Under the pieces are notes generated by a model. It did not search any database and was not told the DNA's origin. It saw only the letters and a program-made list of their open reading frames with translations. This document shows, piece by piece, positions 1 to 9,561 of a stretch of DNA of 64,000 nt; position 1 is the first letter of the stretch; every line of letters begins with the position of its first letter. The translations under genes and the position numbers were made by a program. The DNA comes from Xenophilus sp. E41 (GTDB lineage: Bacteria > Pseudomonadota > Gammaproteobacteria > Burkholderiales > Burkholderiaceae_C): contig NZ_QPIB01000043.1 of the NCBI RefSeq assembly GCF_003671765.1, positions 186,001-250,000 on the forward strand, given 5' to 3'.

Positions 1-781
1 GCGCTGCTTCGACGACGACAACGTGATCCACGTGGCCGGCCGCGTCGACCCGATCTCGGACATCGAGGTGATCCAGACCGAGCTGTGCCTGGCCGACCTG
101 GGCACCGTCGAGAAGGCGCTGCACCGCCACACCAAGGTGGCGCGTTCGGGCGACAAGGACGCGCAGAAGCTCGTCGGCCTGCTGGAGCGTTGCCAGAAGG
201 CGCTGAACGACAACATCCCGGTGCGGGCGCTGGAGTTCACCAAGGAAGAGCAGCCGCTGGTCAAGAGCTTCACGCTCATCACGGCCAAGCCCGCGATGTT
301 CGTGGGCAACGTGAGCGAAGACGGCTTCGAGAACAACCCCTACCTGGACCGGCTGCGCGAGTACGCCGCCAAGCAGAACGCGCCCGTGGTCGCCATCTGC
401 GCCAAGATCGAGGCCGAGCTGTCGGAGATGGACGATGCCGACCGGCTCGAGTTCCTGAAGGAACTCGGCCAGGACGAGCCGGGCCTGAACCGCCTGATCC
501 GCGCCGCCTACAAGCTGCTGGGCCTGCAGACCTACTTCACCGCCGGCGTGAAGGAGGTGCGCGCCTGGACCATCCACACCGGCGACACCGGCCCGCAGGC
601 CGCCGGCGTGATCCACACCGATTTCGAGAAGGGCTACATCCGCGCCCAGACCATCGCCTTCGACGACTACATCGCCTTCAAGGGCGAGCAGGGCGCCAAG
701 GACGCGGGCAAGATGCGCGCCGAGGGCAAGGACTACGTCGTCAAGGACGGCGACGTGATGAACTTCCTGTTCAGCTCCTGA
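1..781 (+). CDS. ychF: Ribosome-binding ATPase YchF, C-terminal part (5' end outside window)
   Basis: The gene is open from the window edge (reading frame beginning at base 2) and ends at a TGA at 779-781, giving about 259 residues of the C-terminal part; YchF proteins are usually about 363 residues, so roughly the first 100, with the nucleotide-binding P-loop, lie outside. The visible part starts with [17 protein letters not shown], a conserved YchF stretch, continues through the helical domain, and ends in the TGS domain ([18 protein letters not shown] ... [10 protein letters not shown]). YchF is an Obg-family ATPase that associates with ribosomes and is linked to oxidative stress responses. 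The next gene starts 19 bases downstream, so the two may be cotranscribed. Identity is very clear from the sequence; only the start is unseen. Confidence 0.95.
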   Translation, partial: RCFDDDNVIHVAGRVDPISDIEVIQTELCLADLGTVEKALHRHTKVARSGDKDAQKLVGLLERCQKALNDNIPVRALEFTKEEQPLVKSFTLITAKPAMFVGNVSEDGFENNPYLDRLREYAAKQNAPVVAICAKIEAELSEMDDADRLEFLKELGQDEPGLNRLIRAAYKLLGLQTYFTAGVKEVRAWTIHTGDTGPQAAGVIHTDFEKGYIRAQTIAFDDYIAFKGEQGAKDAGKMRAEGKDYVVKDGDVMNFLFSS

Positions 782-800
782 CGACCTCCGGCGCGCGACC

Positions 801-1472
801 ATGATCACCGTCCACCACCTCAACAACTCGCGCTCGCAGCGCGTGCTATGGCTGCTCGAGGAGCTCGAGCTCCCTTACGAGATCGTCCACTACCAGCGCC
901 ACCCGCAGACGATGCTGGCACCGCCGGAACTGCGGCAGGTGCATCCGCTGGGCAAGTCGCCCGTGGTCACGGTGGATGGGCTCGTGCTGGCCGAGTCGGG
1001 CGCCATCCTGGAGACGCTGACCGAGCGCTACGGCAACGGCCGGCTGGCGCCGCCGGCCGGCTCGCCCGAGGCGGTGCGCTATCGCTACTGGCTGCATTAC
1101 GCGGAAGGCTCGGCCATGCCGCCGCTGCTGCTCAAGCTGGTGTTCGACCAGATCGAGAAGGCGAAGATGCCCTTCTTCGCCAAGCCCATCGCACGCGGCA
1201 TTGCCGCCAAGGCGAAGGCGAGCTTCATCCAGCCGCAGATCTCGAACCACCTGAACTTCATGGAAGGCGAGCTGGGCAAGAGCGAATGGTTCGCCGGCGA
1301 CGCGTTCACGGCGGCCGACATCCAGATGAGCTTCCCGATCGAGGCGGCGCAGGCGCGTGCGGGGCTCAACGAGAAGCGCCCGCGCCTGATGGCCTGGCTG
1401 GCGCGCATCCATGCGCGCCCGGCCTACCAGCGCGCGCTGGAGCGCGGCGGCCCGTACGAACTGCTGAGCTGA
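801..1472 (+). CDS. Glutathione S-transferase family protein
   Basis: A 223-residue cytosolic GST-like protein. Residues 1-80 form a thioredoxin-fold domain (MITVHHLNNSRSQRVLWLLE, then GKSPVVTVDG and the AESGAI segment that binds the glutathione gamma-glutamyl group), followed by an all-helical C-terminal domain containing WFAGDAFTAADI, the conserved N-capping box region. The family conjugates glutathione to electrophiles or reduces peroxides; the exact substrate cannot be read from sequence. N-terminal Ser residues (NNSRSQR) are candidate catalytic residues. The start ATG follows the ychF stop by 19 bases. The gene converges on the membrane protein gene at 1554, with a repeat hairpin between them. 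Confidence 0.88.
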   Translation: MITVHHLNNSRSQRVLWLLEELELPYEIVHYQRHPQTMLAPPELRQVHPLGKSPVVTVDGLVLAESGAILETLTERYGNGRLAPPAGSPEAVRYRYWLHYAEGSAMPPLLLKLVFDQIEKAKMPFFAKPIARGIAAKAKASFIQPQISNHLNFMEGELGKSEWFAGDAFTAADIQMSFPIEAAQARAGLNEKRPRLMAWLARIHARPAYQRALERGGPYELLS

Positions 1473-1478
1473 CTCTTC

Positions 1479-1541
1479 GGGTCACATCGCGCTGCAGCGC
1501 CCGTCGGGCGGGCGCAGGCAGCTATGGTTTCGATAGTGCGC
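1479..1541. repeat. Intergenic hairpin repeat of the AGCTAT family (copy A) between convergent genes
   Basis: The sequence ATCGCGCTGCAGCGCCCG, then GGCGGGCGCAGGCAGCTATG, then a CGATAG close, matches the other AGCTAT-family copies at 18032-18090, 38641-38694, 49069-49118 and 56146-56203. The GCGCCCG/CGGGCGC arms can form a hairpin. It lies exactly between the stop codons of two convergent genes, where a bidirectional terminator is expected. Confidence 0.7.
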
Positions 1542-1553
1542 CGCGCGGCGTAC

Positions 1554-2027
1554 TCACTTGTCGGGCCACAGGTACAGCAGCGCCACCGTCATGCTGACGT
1601 AGCGCGCGAACTTGCCGATGGCCATGTAGACCAGGCAGGGCCAGAAGGACAGCCGCAGCCAGCCCGCCACTGCACACAGCGGGTCGCCCACCACGGGCAG
1701 CCAGCTCAGCAGGCAGGCCTTGGGGCCGAGCTTCTCCAGCCACGCGAGCACGCGCATGTGGTGCTTCGAATGGGCGTACTTGTCGGCCACCTTGTGTGCG
1801 CCGTAGCCCATCCACCAGTCGACCGCGCCGCCCAGCGTGTTGCCCGCCGTCGCGACCAGGATCGCGGGCCAGAACATGTCGGGGTTGAGCTTGAGCAGGC
1901 CGAACAGCGCGGGCTCCGAGCCCAGCGGCAGCAGCGTGGCCGAGATGAAGGCGACGATGAACAGCGTCGACAGGCCGAACTGCGGCAACGCGAGAAGCGC
2001 CAGGAGTGAGTCGAGCCAGGCTTGCAT
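1554..2027 (-). CDS. yqaA: YqaA-type small inner-membrane protein (DedA-related)
   Basis: A 157-residue hydrophobic protein with about four membrane segments (LFIVAFISATLLPLGSEPAL; ILVATAGNTLGGAVDWWMGY; ACLLSWLPVVGDPLCAVAGW; a C-terminal segment). The GNTLGGAVDWWMGYGAHK and WLPVVGDPLC stretches are typical of the YqaA/SNARE-associated (DedA-related) family, whose larger members are lipid or undecaprenyl-phosphate transporters; the role of YqaA itself is not established. It is transcribed leftward, divergent from dusB, with a promoter region for both at 2028-2236. Confidence 0.85.
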   Translation of the reverse strand: MQAWLDSLLALLALPQFGLSTLFIVAFISATLLPLGSEPALFGLLKLNPDMFWPAILVATAGNTLGGAVDWWMGYGAHKVADKYAHSKHHMRVLAWLEKLGPKACLLSWLPVVGDPLCAVAGWLRLSFWPCLVYMAIGKFARYVSMTVALLYLWPDK

Positions 2028-2133
2028 GGGTGCGGGAGTATAGGAATCGGCCGGGCGCCGCCCGCGTCGGAAACGGTGCCGCGCTGCGGGAGGAATCCGT
2101 GCATCCCCGGGGGTCGGCGGGTACCAATCGTTT

Positions 2134-2162
2134 CAGTGTCCGAAATGCCCGCTGGCTACAAT
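2134..2162 (+). promoter_or_regulatory. Probable promoter of the dusB-fis operon
   Basis: A good -10 hexamer TACAAT lies at 2157-2162 in the context GGCTACAATCGATG. No strong -35 is visible about 17 bases upstream (2134-2139 reads CAGTGT), so the promoter is assigned mainly on the -10 and its place ahead of a leader hairpin. Expected transcription start is near 2169, giving a leader of about 68 bases before the dusB ATG. Confidence 0.4.
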
Positions 2163-2182
2163 CGATGCCTCATTTTTCAGCA

Positions 2183-2217
2183 GACGCTGCCACCTCGCGG
2201 TGCCGGCGTCTTTGTTT
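2183..2217 (+). terminator. Leader terminator hairpin (possible attenuator) ahead of dusB
   Basis: Bases 2183-2210 fold into a 12-position stem (GACGCTGCCACC against GGTGCCGGCGTC; 11 pairs including one GU, a single C-C mismatch) with a four-base TCGC loop, followed at once by TTTGTTT. This is a textbook intrinsic terminator on the plus strand, but no plus-strand gene ends upstream within 700 bases; it lies between the likely promoter and the dusB start. It could terminate most transcripts early or release a short leader RNA. No leader peptide is obvious. Confidence 0.6.
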
Positions 2218-2236
2218 CTCCACCCCTCGCCCTCCC

Positions 2237-3319
2237 ATGCAGATCGGTTCCATCGCGCTGGACAACCGGCTGTTCGTCGCGCCCATGGCGGGCGTCACCG
2301 ACCGTCCGTTCCGCATGCTGTGCCGGCGGCTCGGTGCGGGCTACGCGGTGAGCGAGATGGTGACTTCGCGCAAGGAACTGTGGGGCTCGCTCAAGACCTC
2401 GCGGCGGGCCAACCACGAGGGCGAGCCGGGCCCCATCGCGGTGCAGATCGCCGGCACCGATGCGGCCATGATGGCCGAGGCCGCGCAGTACAACATCGAC
2501 CGCGGCGCGCAGATCATCGACATCAACATGGGCTGCCCGGCCAAGAAGGTCTGCAACAAGTGGGCCGGTTCGGCGCTCATGCGCGACGAGCCCCTGGCGC
2601 TCGAGATCGCGCAGGCCGTGGTCGATGCCGCGGCCCCGCACGGCGTGCCGGTCACGCTCAAGATGCGCACGGGCTGGAGCCACGAGCATCGCAATGCCGT
2701 AAAGCTGGCACGCGACTTCGAGGCCGCCGGCGTGCAGATGCTCACCGTGCACGGCCGCACGCGCGAGCAGGGCTACAAGGGCCGTGCGGAATACGACACC
2801 ATCGCCGCCGTCAAGGCCGCGGTGCGCATCCCGGTGGTGGCCAATGGCGACGTGACGAGTCCCGAGAAGGCGCGCGAGGTGCTGGCCGCGACGGGGGCCG
2901 ACGCGGTCATGGTCGGCCGCGCGGCGCAGGGGCGGCCGTGGATCTTCCGCGAGATCGGGCATTTCCTCGCGACCGGCGAACACATGGCGCCGCCGCTGGT
3001 GGCCGAGGTGCGGCGCCTGCTGCTCGACCACCTTCGCGAGCACTACGCGCTGTACGGCGACTACAGCGGCGTGCGCACGGCGCGCAAGCACATCGGCTGG
3101 TACGTGCGGGCGCTGCCCGGCGGCGAGGCCTTTCGCGATGCGATGAACCGCATCGAGGACTGCGAGGCGCAGTGGGAGGCGGTGGCCGCCTTCTTCGATG
3201 CGCTGGGCGAGCGCATGGAGCGCCTGCCGGTTCAGGCCGGCGCGGCCGGTGACGAATCCAGGGAAGACGACGACAACAACAACGACGAACTCCAGGAGAG
3301 CTGCAGCAGCGCGGCCTGA
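2237..3319 (+). CDS. dusB: tRNA-dihydrouridine synthase B
   Basis: A 360-residue FMN-dependent enzyme that reduces uridine to dihydrouridine in the D-loop of tRNAs. Start taken at the ATG giving MQIGSIALDNRLFVAPMAGV; the frame is open further upstream, but that part crosses the promoter and leader hairpin. Visible features: the N-terminal flavin-barrel motif APMAGVTDRPFR, the NMGCPAKKVCNKWAGSAL segment containing the catalytic cysteine, MKMRTGW-type KMRTGW, and TVHGRTREQGYKG. The C-terminal helical domain is followed by an acidic/Asn-rich tail (EDDDNNNDELQES) that is low complexity. fis follows after 65 bases, the dusB-fis arrangement conserved in proteobacteria. Confidence 0.95.
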   Translation: MQIGSIALDNRLFVAPMAGVTDRPFRMLCRRLGAGYAVSEMVTSRKELWGSLKTSRRANHEGEPGPIAVQIAGTDAAMMAEAAQYNIDRGAQIIDINMGCPAKKVCNKWAGSALMRDEPLALEIAQAVVDAAAPHGVPVTLKMRTGWSHEHRNAVKLARDFEAAGVQMLTVHGRTREQGYKGRAEYDTIAAVKAAVRIPVVANGDVTSPEKAREVLAATGADAVMVGRAAQGRPWIFREIGHFLATGEHMAPPLVAEVRRLLLDHLREHYALYGDYSGVRTARKHIGWYVRALPGGEAFRDAMNRIEDCEAQWEAVAAFFDALGERMERLPVQAGAAGDESREDDDNNNDELQESCSSAA

Positions 3320-3384
3320 CGCGCGCGGCCTTCGGGCCGGCTGCAGTCGACGGGACACCCGACAGAACTGCAAGAACGAAGAAG

Positions 3385-3621
3385 ATGAGCAAGAAACAGA
3401 TCGAGGAGTGCGTGCGCACCAGCCTGGAGGGCTACTTTCGCGACCTGCGCGGCACCGAGCCCGACGGCATGTACGAGATGATCGTCACCGTGGTCGAGAA
3501 ACCGCTGCTGGAGGTCGTGATGCTGCGTGCCGAAGGCAACCAGTCGCGCGCCGCGCAGTGGCTGGGCCTGAACCGCAACACCCTGCGCAAGAAGCTGGTC
3601 GAGCACCGCATCATCAAGTAA
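3385..3621 (+). CDS. fis: Fis-family nucleoid-associated DNA-binding protein
   Basis: A 78-residue protein, the expected size for the short betaproteobacterial Fis. The C-terminal helix-turn-helix ([22 protein letters not shown]) is intact, and the N-terminal part gives the dimer helices ([18 protein letters not shown]). Fis bends DNA and regulates stable-RNA and many growth-phase genes. It is the second gene of the dusB-fis operon; regulation would depend on the leader structure ahead of dusB. A 120-bp inverted-repeat element begins immediately after the stop codon. Confidence 0.95.
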   Translation: MSKKQIEECVRTSLEGYFRDLRGTEPDGMYEMIVTVVEKPLLEVVMLRAEGNQSRAAQWLGLNRNTLRKKLVEHRIIK

Positions 3622-3623
3622 GC

Positions 3624-3747
3624 CTGAAGCCGGACATCCGTACGCGAAAGGAAGACAAAAACTTCGCGAAGGACGCGAAGGTCTTTTTCTTGAAATTCCA
3701 TTCGCGTCCTTCGCGCAAGCTTCGCGCCCTTCGCGTTCGGCAGTCCG
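3624..3747. repeat. TTCGCG-type terminal-inverted-repeat element, copy 1
   Basis: The element begins CTGAAGCCGGACATCCGTAC and ends near TTCGCGTTCGGCAGTCCG, whose reverse complement matches the left end. The interior is built of GCGAAGGACGCGAA units on the left and their complement TTCGCGTCCTTCGCG on the right, so nearly the whole 120 bp can fold on itself. Homologous copies are at 22325-22446 and 61813-61936. All three lie between two tandem genes on the plus strand. It contains no gene. Confidence 0.85.
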
Positions 3748-3775
3748 CCCCCGTATTCCCATTCCGAAGCAATCC

Positions 3776-5375
<1,600 letters not shown>

Positions 5376-5377
<2 letters not shown>

Positions 5378-5500
5378 AAAGTTCGCCGCTCGGCTACTGC
5401 GCGGCGCCATCTCGCACCTGCGGTCCTCGCCGTACGGGTGTACGGCTCCGGTCCTCGGCGCGACCTGGCGCCGCTCGCTACGCCGCTCGGCGAACTTTTC
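5376..5500. repeat. About 125-bp imperfect palindrome between purH and hemL
   Basis: The left end GAAAAGTTCGCCG (5376-5388) is the exact reverse complement of CGGCGAACTTTTC (5488-5500), and an inner pair GCGGCGCCA (5401-5409) matches TGGCGCCGC (5466-5474). The rest of the interior pairs imperfectly down to a centre near TACGGGTGTACGG. It lies between the convergent purH and hemL genes and overlaps the purH stop codon. It may act as a bidirectional terminator, or be a small repeat element; no gene is inside. Confidence 0.75.
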
Positions 5501-5559
5501 GCGCTGCGCCGGTTGCTTCGAAGAGAGAAGGCTGCAGCCCCCGGGACCGGCGTCGGCGG

Positions 5560-6855
<1,296 letters not shown>

Positions 6856-6886
6856 CGGAGGCAGGAAGAAGGAAGGCCGGCGGCGG

Positions 6887-7849
6887 TCAATGGCGGGTGT
6901 CGTGGGCCGGCAGGGCGAAGTCGGTGTCGGCCGGGCCTTCGTCGTCGCCCTCGTCCTCGGGCTGGGCCCAGAAGAGGCGGTCGGGCAGCACGTGGCCCAT
7001 GCCGGGGCGAAAGCCCGCATCCAGGCAGCGGTCCATGTAGGCGAGCGCTTCGGTGGTGGCGGCGGCGAGGTCGGCGCCGGTGGCCAGCAGGGCGGCCAGC
7101 GCGGCCGACAGCGTCTCGCCGGCGCCGGCGAAGACGGCTTCGAGCCGCTCGTACTTTTCGCTGGCGAGGACGGCCTGCGGCGACGCCAGCACGTTGTCGA
7201 TGAAGGGGTCGGGCCGGACGATGCCGGTCACCAGCGTGTAGGGCACGCCCAGTTCGCCGGCGGCCTTGGCGATGTCGCGCGGACCCGGCGGCTTGTCGCC
7301 CGACCAGTCGGGTAGCAGCCAGCGCCACAGCGTGCTGTGGTTGCCCACCAGCACCGCGGTCTGCGGCAGCACCAGTTCCTGGAAGGCGTCGAGGTAGCTC
7401 TCGATGTCCTGGTCGTTCCACCACGACAGGTTGGGCATGTAGGCCACCACGGGCACCTCGGGGTAGTCGGAGGCGGTCTCGGCGATGCGGCTGAGGTTGT
7501 CGGGCGAGCCGGCGAAGCCGACCTTGATGACCTGGGCCGGCACGTCCTCCAGGATGGCGCGGGCCTGCTCGGCGACATGCTCCTCGTCGAAGGCGAAGTG
7601 ATCGAAGACTTCGGCGGTGTCGCGGGCGTAGGCGCCCGTCACGACGCCGAGCATGTGGGCGCCCACTGATGAGATCGCGAGGGCATCGGCCCCCAGGCCA
7701 CCGGCGCCGCTCGGGTCGCTGGCGTTGAAGACCAGCACGCAGGGCGGGCGGCCGTCGTCCTCGGTATCGGCGGTGGGGTCGGGGTCCGGCGCCCCGTTAA
7801 CATCGTCCGCCTCCGGCGGGTCCTCGGGCGGTAGTAAGTGCGTATTCAT
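6887..7849 (-). CDS. thiD: Hydroxymethylpyrimidine / phosphomethylpyrimidine kinase
   Basis: A 320-residue ribokinase-fold kinase of thiamine biosynthesis that phosphorylates HMP and HMP-P. Start chosen at the ATG giving [15 protein letters not shown]; the acidic N-terminal tail of about 35 residues precedes the conserved [19 protein letters not shown] motif. GGHVTGA-type substrate loop appears as LGVVTGAYA, and the anion-hole/catalytic region as [19 protein letters not shown], where the usual GTGD is GAGE. That variation is worth noting, but it occurs among betaproteobacterial ThiD-like proteins as far as I recall. Divergent from the rubredoxin gene. Confidence 0.85.
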   Translation of the reverse strand: MNTHLLPPEDPPEADDVNGAPDPDPTADTEDDGRPPCVLVFNASDPSGAGGLGADALAISSVGAHMLGVVTGAYARDTAEVFDHFAFDEEHVAEQARAILEDVPAQVIKVGFAGSPDNLSRIAETASDYPEVPVVAYMPNLSWWNDQDIESYLDAFQELVLPQTAVLVGNHSTLWRWLLPDWSGDKPPGPRDIAKAAGELGVPYTLVTGIVRPDPFIDNVLASPQAVLASEKYERLEAVFAGAGETLSAALAALLATGADLAAATTEALAYMDRCLDAGFRPGMGHVLPDRLFWAQPEDEGDDEGPADTDFALPAHDTRH

Positions 7850-7919
7850 TCGGCCCGGATGAACCCCGGATGGTGGTGTTTCTGAGACGACTTGAGCAGG
7901 ATTGCCTGAGACGTCTGGA

Positions 7920-7925
7920 TACAAT
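7920..7925 (+). promoter_or_regulatory. Probable -10 element for rubA-pilG region
   Basis: TACAAT in the context TGGATACAATCG, 34 bases before the rubredoxin ATG. This resembles the TGGCTACAATCG -10 region ahead of dusB. No convincing -35 at 16-18 bases spacing; the nearest TTG-type hexamers are at 12 and 22 bases. Confidence 0.4.
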
Positions 7926-7959
7926 CGTTGCATTCTATGTACAAGGCTCGTAAGCTGCG

Positions 7960-8130
7960 ATGAACACGAAAACCTGGATGTGCCTGATTTGCGGGTGGAT
8001 CTACGACGAAGCGGCAGGCGTGCCGGAGGATGGTATTGCGCCCGGAACCCCTTGGGATCAGGTGCCCATGAACTGGACCTGCCCCGAGTGCGGTGCGCGC
8101 AAGGAAGACTTCGAGATGGTCGAGATCTGA
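7960..8130 (+). CDS. rubA: Rubredoxin
   Basis: A 56-residue protein beginning [20 protein letters not shown]. It has the two iron-binding CxxC pairs of rubredoxin, CLICG near the N-terminus and CPECG near the C-terminus, around the conserved [15 protein letters not shown] segment. Rubredoxins are small one-iron electron carriers, used for example by alkane hydroxylases and oxidative-stress reductases. In many beta- and gammaproteobacteria a rubredoxin gene sits immediately upstream of pilG, as here; whether it serves pilus function is not known. Divergent from thiD. Length and all four cysteines are normal. Confidence 0.95.
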   Translation: MNTKTWMCLICGWIYDEAAGVPEDGIAPGTPWDQVPMNWTCPECGARKEDFEMVEI

Positions 8131-8210
8131 CAGCATGGCACAAGGCCGGGCCTCGCGCGCCGTGTTGGCGCGACGGCCCGCCAGGTGGTGATCGATGAGG
8201 AGTTGGTGCC

Positions 8211-8606
8211 ATGAGCACGAACGGGTCAGGTTTCAAGGTGCTGGTCATCGATGACAGCAACACCATCCGGCGCAGTGCCGAGATCTTTCTGAAGCAGGGC
8301 GGTCACGAGGTCCTGCTGGCCGAGGACGGCTACGACGCGCTGTCCAAGGTCAATGACCACAAGCCGCATCTGATCTTCTGCGACATCCTGATGCCGCGGC
8401 TCGATGGCTACCAGACCTGCGCCATCATCAAGCGCAACGCGCATTTCACCCACGTCCCCGTCGTCATGCTGTCGTCCAAGGACGGCGTGTTCGACAAGGC
8501 CCGCGGCCGCATGGTCGGCTCGCAGGACTACCTCACCAAACCCTTCACCAAAGAACAGCTGCTGCAGGCCGTGCAGCAGTTCGGCGCCGTCCAACAGGAA
8601 GCCTAA
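8211..8606 (+). CDS. pilG: Twitching motility response regulator PilG
   Basis: A 131-residue single-domain receiver. It has the acidic pair in VIDDSNTIRRS, the phosphoacceptor Asp in HLIFCDILMPRLDGYQ, the Thr/Ser position in PVVMLSSKDG and the conserved lysine in DYLTKPFTK. In Pseudomonas-type Chp systems PilG is phosphorylated by ChpA and promotes pilus extension and cAMP signalling. The stop codon abuts the pilH start (TAAATG), so translation is coupled. First gene of the pilG-pilH-pilI-pilJ-chpA operon. Confidence 0.93.
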   Translation: MSTNGSGFKVLVIDDSNTIRRSAEIFLKQGGHEVLLAEDGYDALSKVNDHKPHLIFCDILMPRLDGYQTCAIIKRNAHFTHVPVVMLSSKDGVFDKARGRMVGSQDYLTKPFTKEQLLQAVQQFGAVQQEA

Positions 8607-8972
8607 ATGACCATCCGCAAAGTGCTCGTCGTCGACGACTCGAAGACGGAACTGATGTTCCTCACCGATCTGCTGCAGAAGAACGGCTTCGCCGTGCAGA
8701 CGGCCGAAAACGCGGACGACGCCATGCGCCGGCTCGAGGCCGACCGCCCCGACCTCATCCTGATGGACGTGGTGATGCCGGGCCAGAACGGCTTCCAGCT
8801 CACCCGTGCGCTGGCACGCAGCCCCGAGTTCGCGCAGGTGCCGATCATCCTGTGCACGAGCAAGAACCAGGAGACCGACCGCGTCTGGGGCATGCGCCAG
8901 GGCGCGCGCGACTACATCGTCAAGCCCGTGCAGGCGGCCGAACTCCTGGCCAAGATCCAGGCGCTGAACTGA
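8607..8972 (+). CDS. pilH: Twitching motility response regulator PilH
   Basis: A 121-residue CheY-like receiver with VVDDSKTELMF, phosphoacceptor Asp in LILMDVVMPGQNGFQ, and the lysine in DYIVKPVQ. PilH is the second receiver of the Chp system, thought to act as a phosphate sink or to promote retraction. It begins directly at the end of pilG and is followed by pilI after 19 bases. The family assignment rests on both sequence and the fixed gene order. Confidence 0.93.
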   Translation: MTIRKVLVVDDSKTELMFLTDLLQKNGFAVQTAENADDAMRRLEADRPDLILMDVVMPGQNGFQLTRALARSPEFAQVPIILCTSKNQETDRVWGMRQGARDYIVKPVQAAELLAKIQALN

Positions 8973-8991
8973 GCGCCCGCGCGACGCGTCC

Positions 8992-9525
8992 ATGGCCACC
9001 CGCGAAGCCCTCCGCGAGTTCCAGTCCCGGCTCGCGGGCCGTCTGCAGGCCGCGCGCACCTCAGGCGTGTCGGCTTCCTGGCTCGCCGTCGAGGCGGGGG
9101 AGGCGAAGTACCTGTTTCCCCTGGGCCAGGCCGGCGAGATCTTTCCCTGGACCGCGCCGCAGCCCGTGCCCTACACCCTGCCGTGGTTCCTCGGCGTGGC
9201 CAACCTGCGCGGTGGCCTCTACGGCGTGGTGCAGCTGTCGGCCTTCGCCAGCGGCGAGCGCCCGGCACCGTCCAGCACGGAGTCGGCCCGTGCCCAGTCA
9301 CGACTGGTCGCGCTGAACGAAGCGCTCGACGTCAACTGCGCCCTGCTGATCGACCGGCTGGTCGGCTTGCGCGGCATCGAGGCCTTCAAGAGCTCGCAGG
9401 CCCCCGCGGCCGACGCCCCCGCCTGGCAAGGCCACACCTACACCGACGCCGCAGGCCAGCGCTGGCAGGAGATCAATCTCCAGTCGCTGTCGCAGCAGCC
9501 CGAATTCCTGAGCATCGGCGCCTGA
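8992..9525 (+). CDS. pilI: CheW-like coupling protein PilI
   Basis: A 177-residue protein with a single CheW-like domain spanning about residues 30-165 (KYLFPLGQAGEIFPW, LPWFLGVANLRGGLYGVVQL, ALLIDRLVGLRGI). CheW proteins link a chemoreceptor to the histidine kinase; in this operon the partners would be PilJ and ChpA. Start ATG is 19 bases after pilH. No signal peptide, as expected for a cytoplasmic adaptor. Confidence 0.92.
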   Translation: MATREALREFQSRLAGRLQAARTSGVSASWLAVEAGEAKYLFPLGQAGEIFPWTAPQPVPYTLPWFLGVANLRGGLYGVVQLSAFASGERPAPSSTESARAQSRLVALNEALDVNCALLIDRLVGLRGIEAFKSSQAPAADAPAWQGHTYTDAAGQRWQEINLQSLSQQPEFLSIGA

Positions 9526-9561
9526 GCCGACGCCCCGCATACATCCCCCGAAGGACCGACC

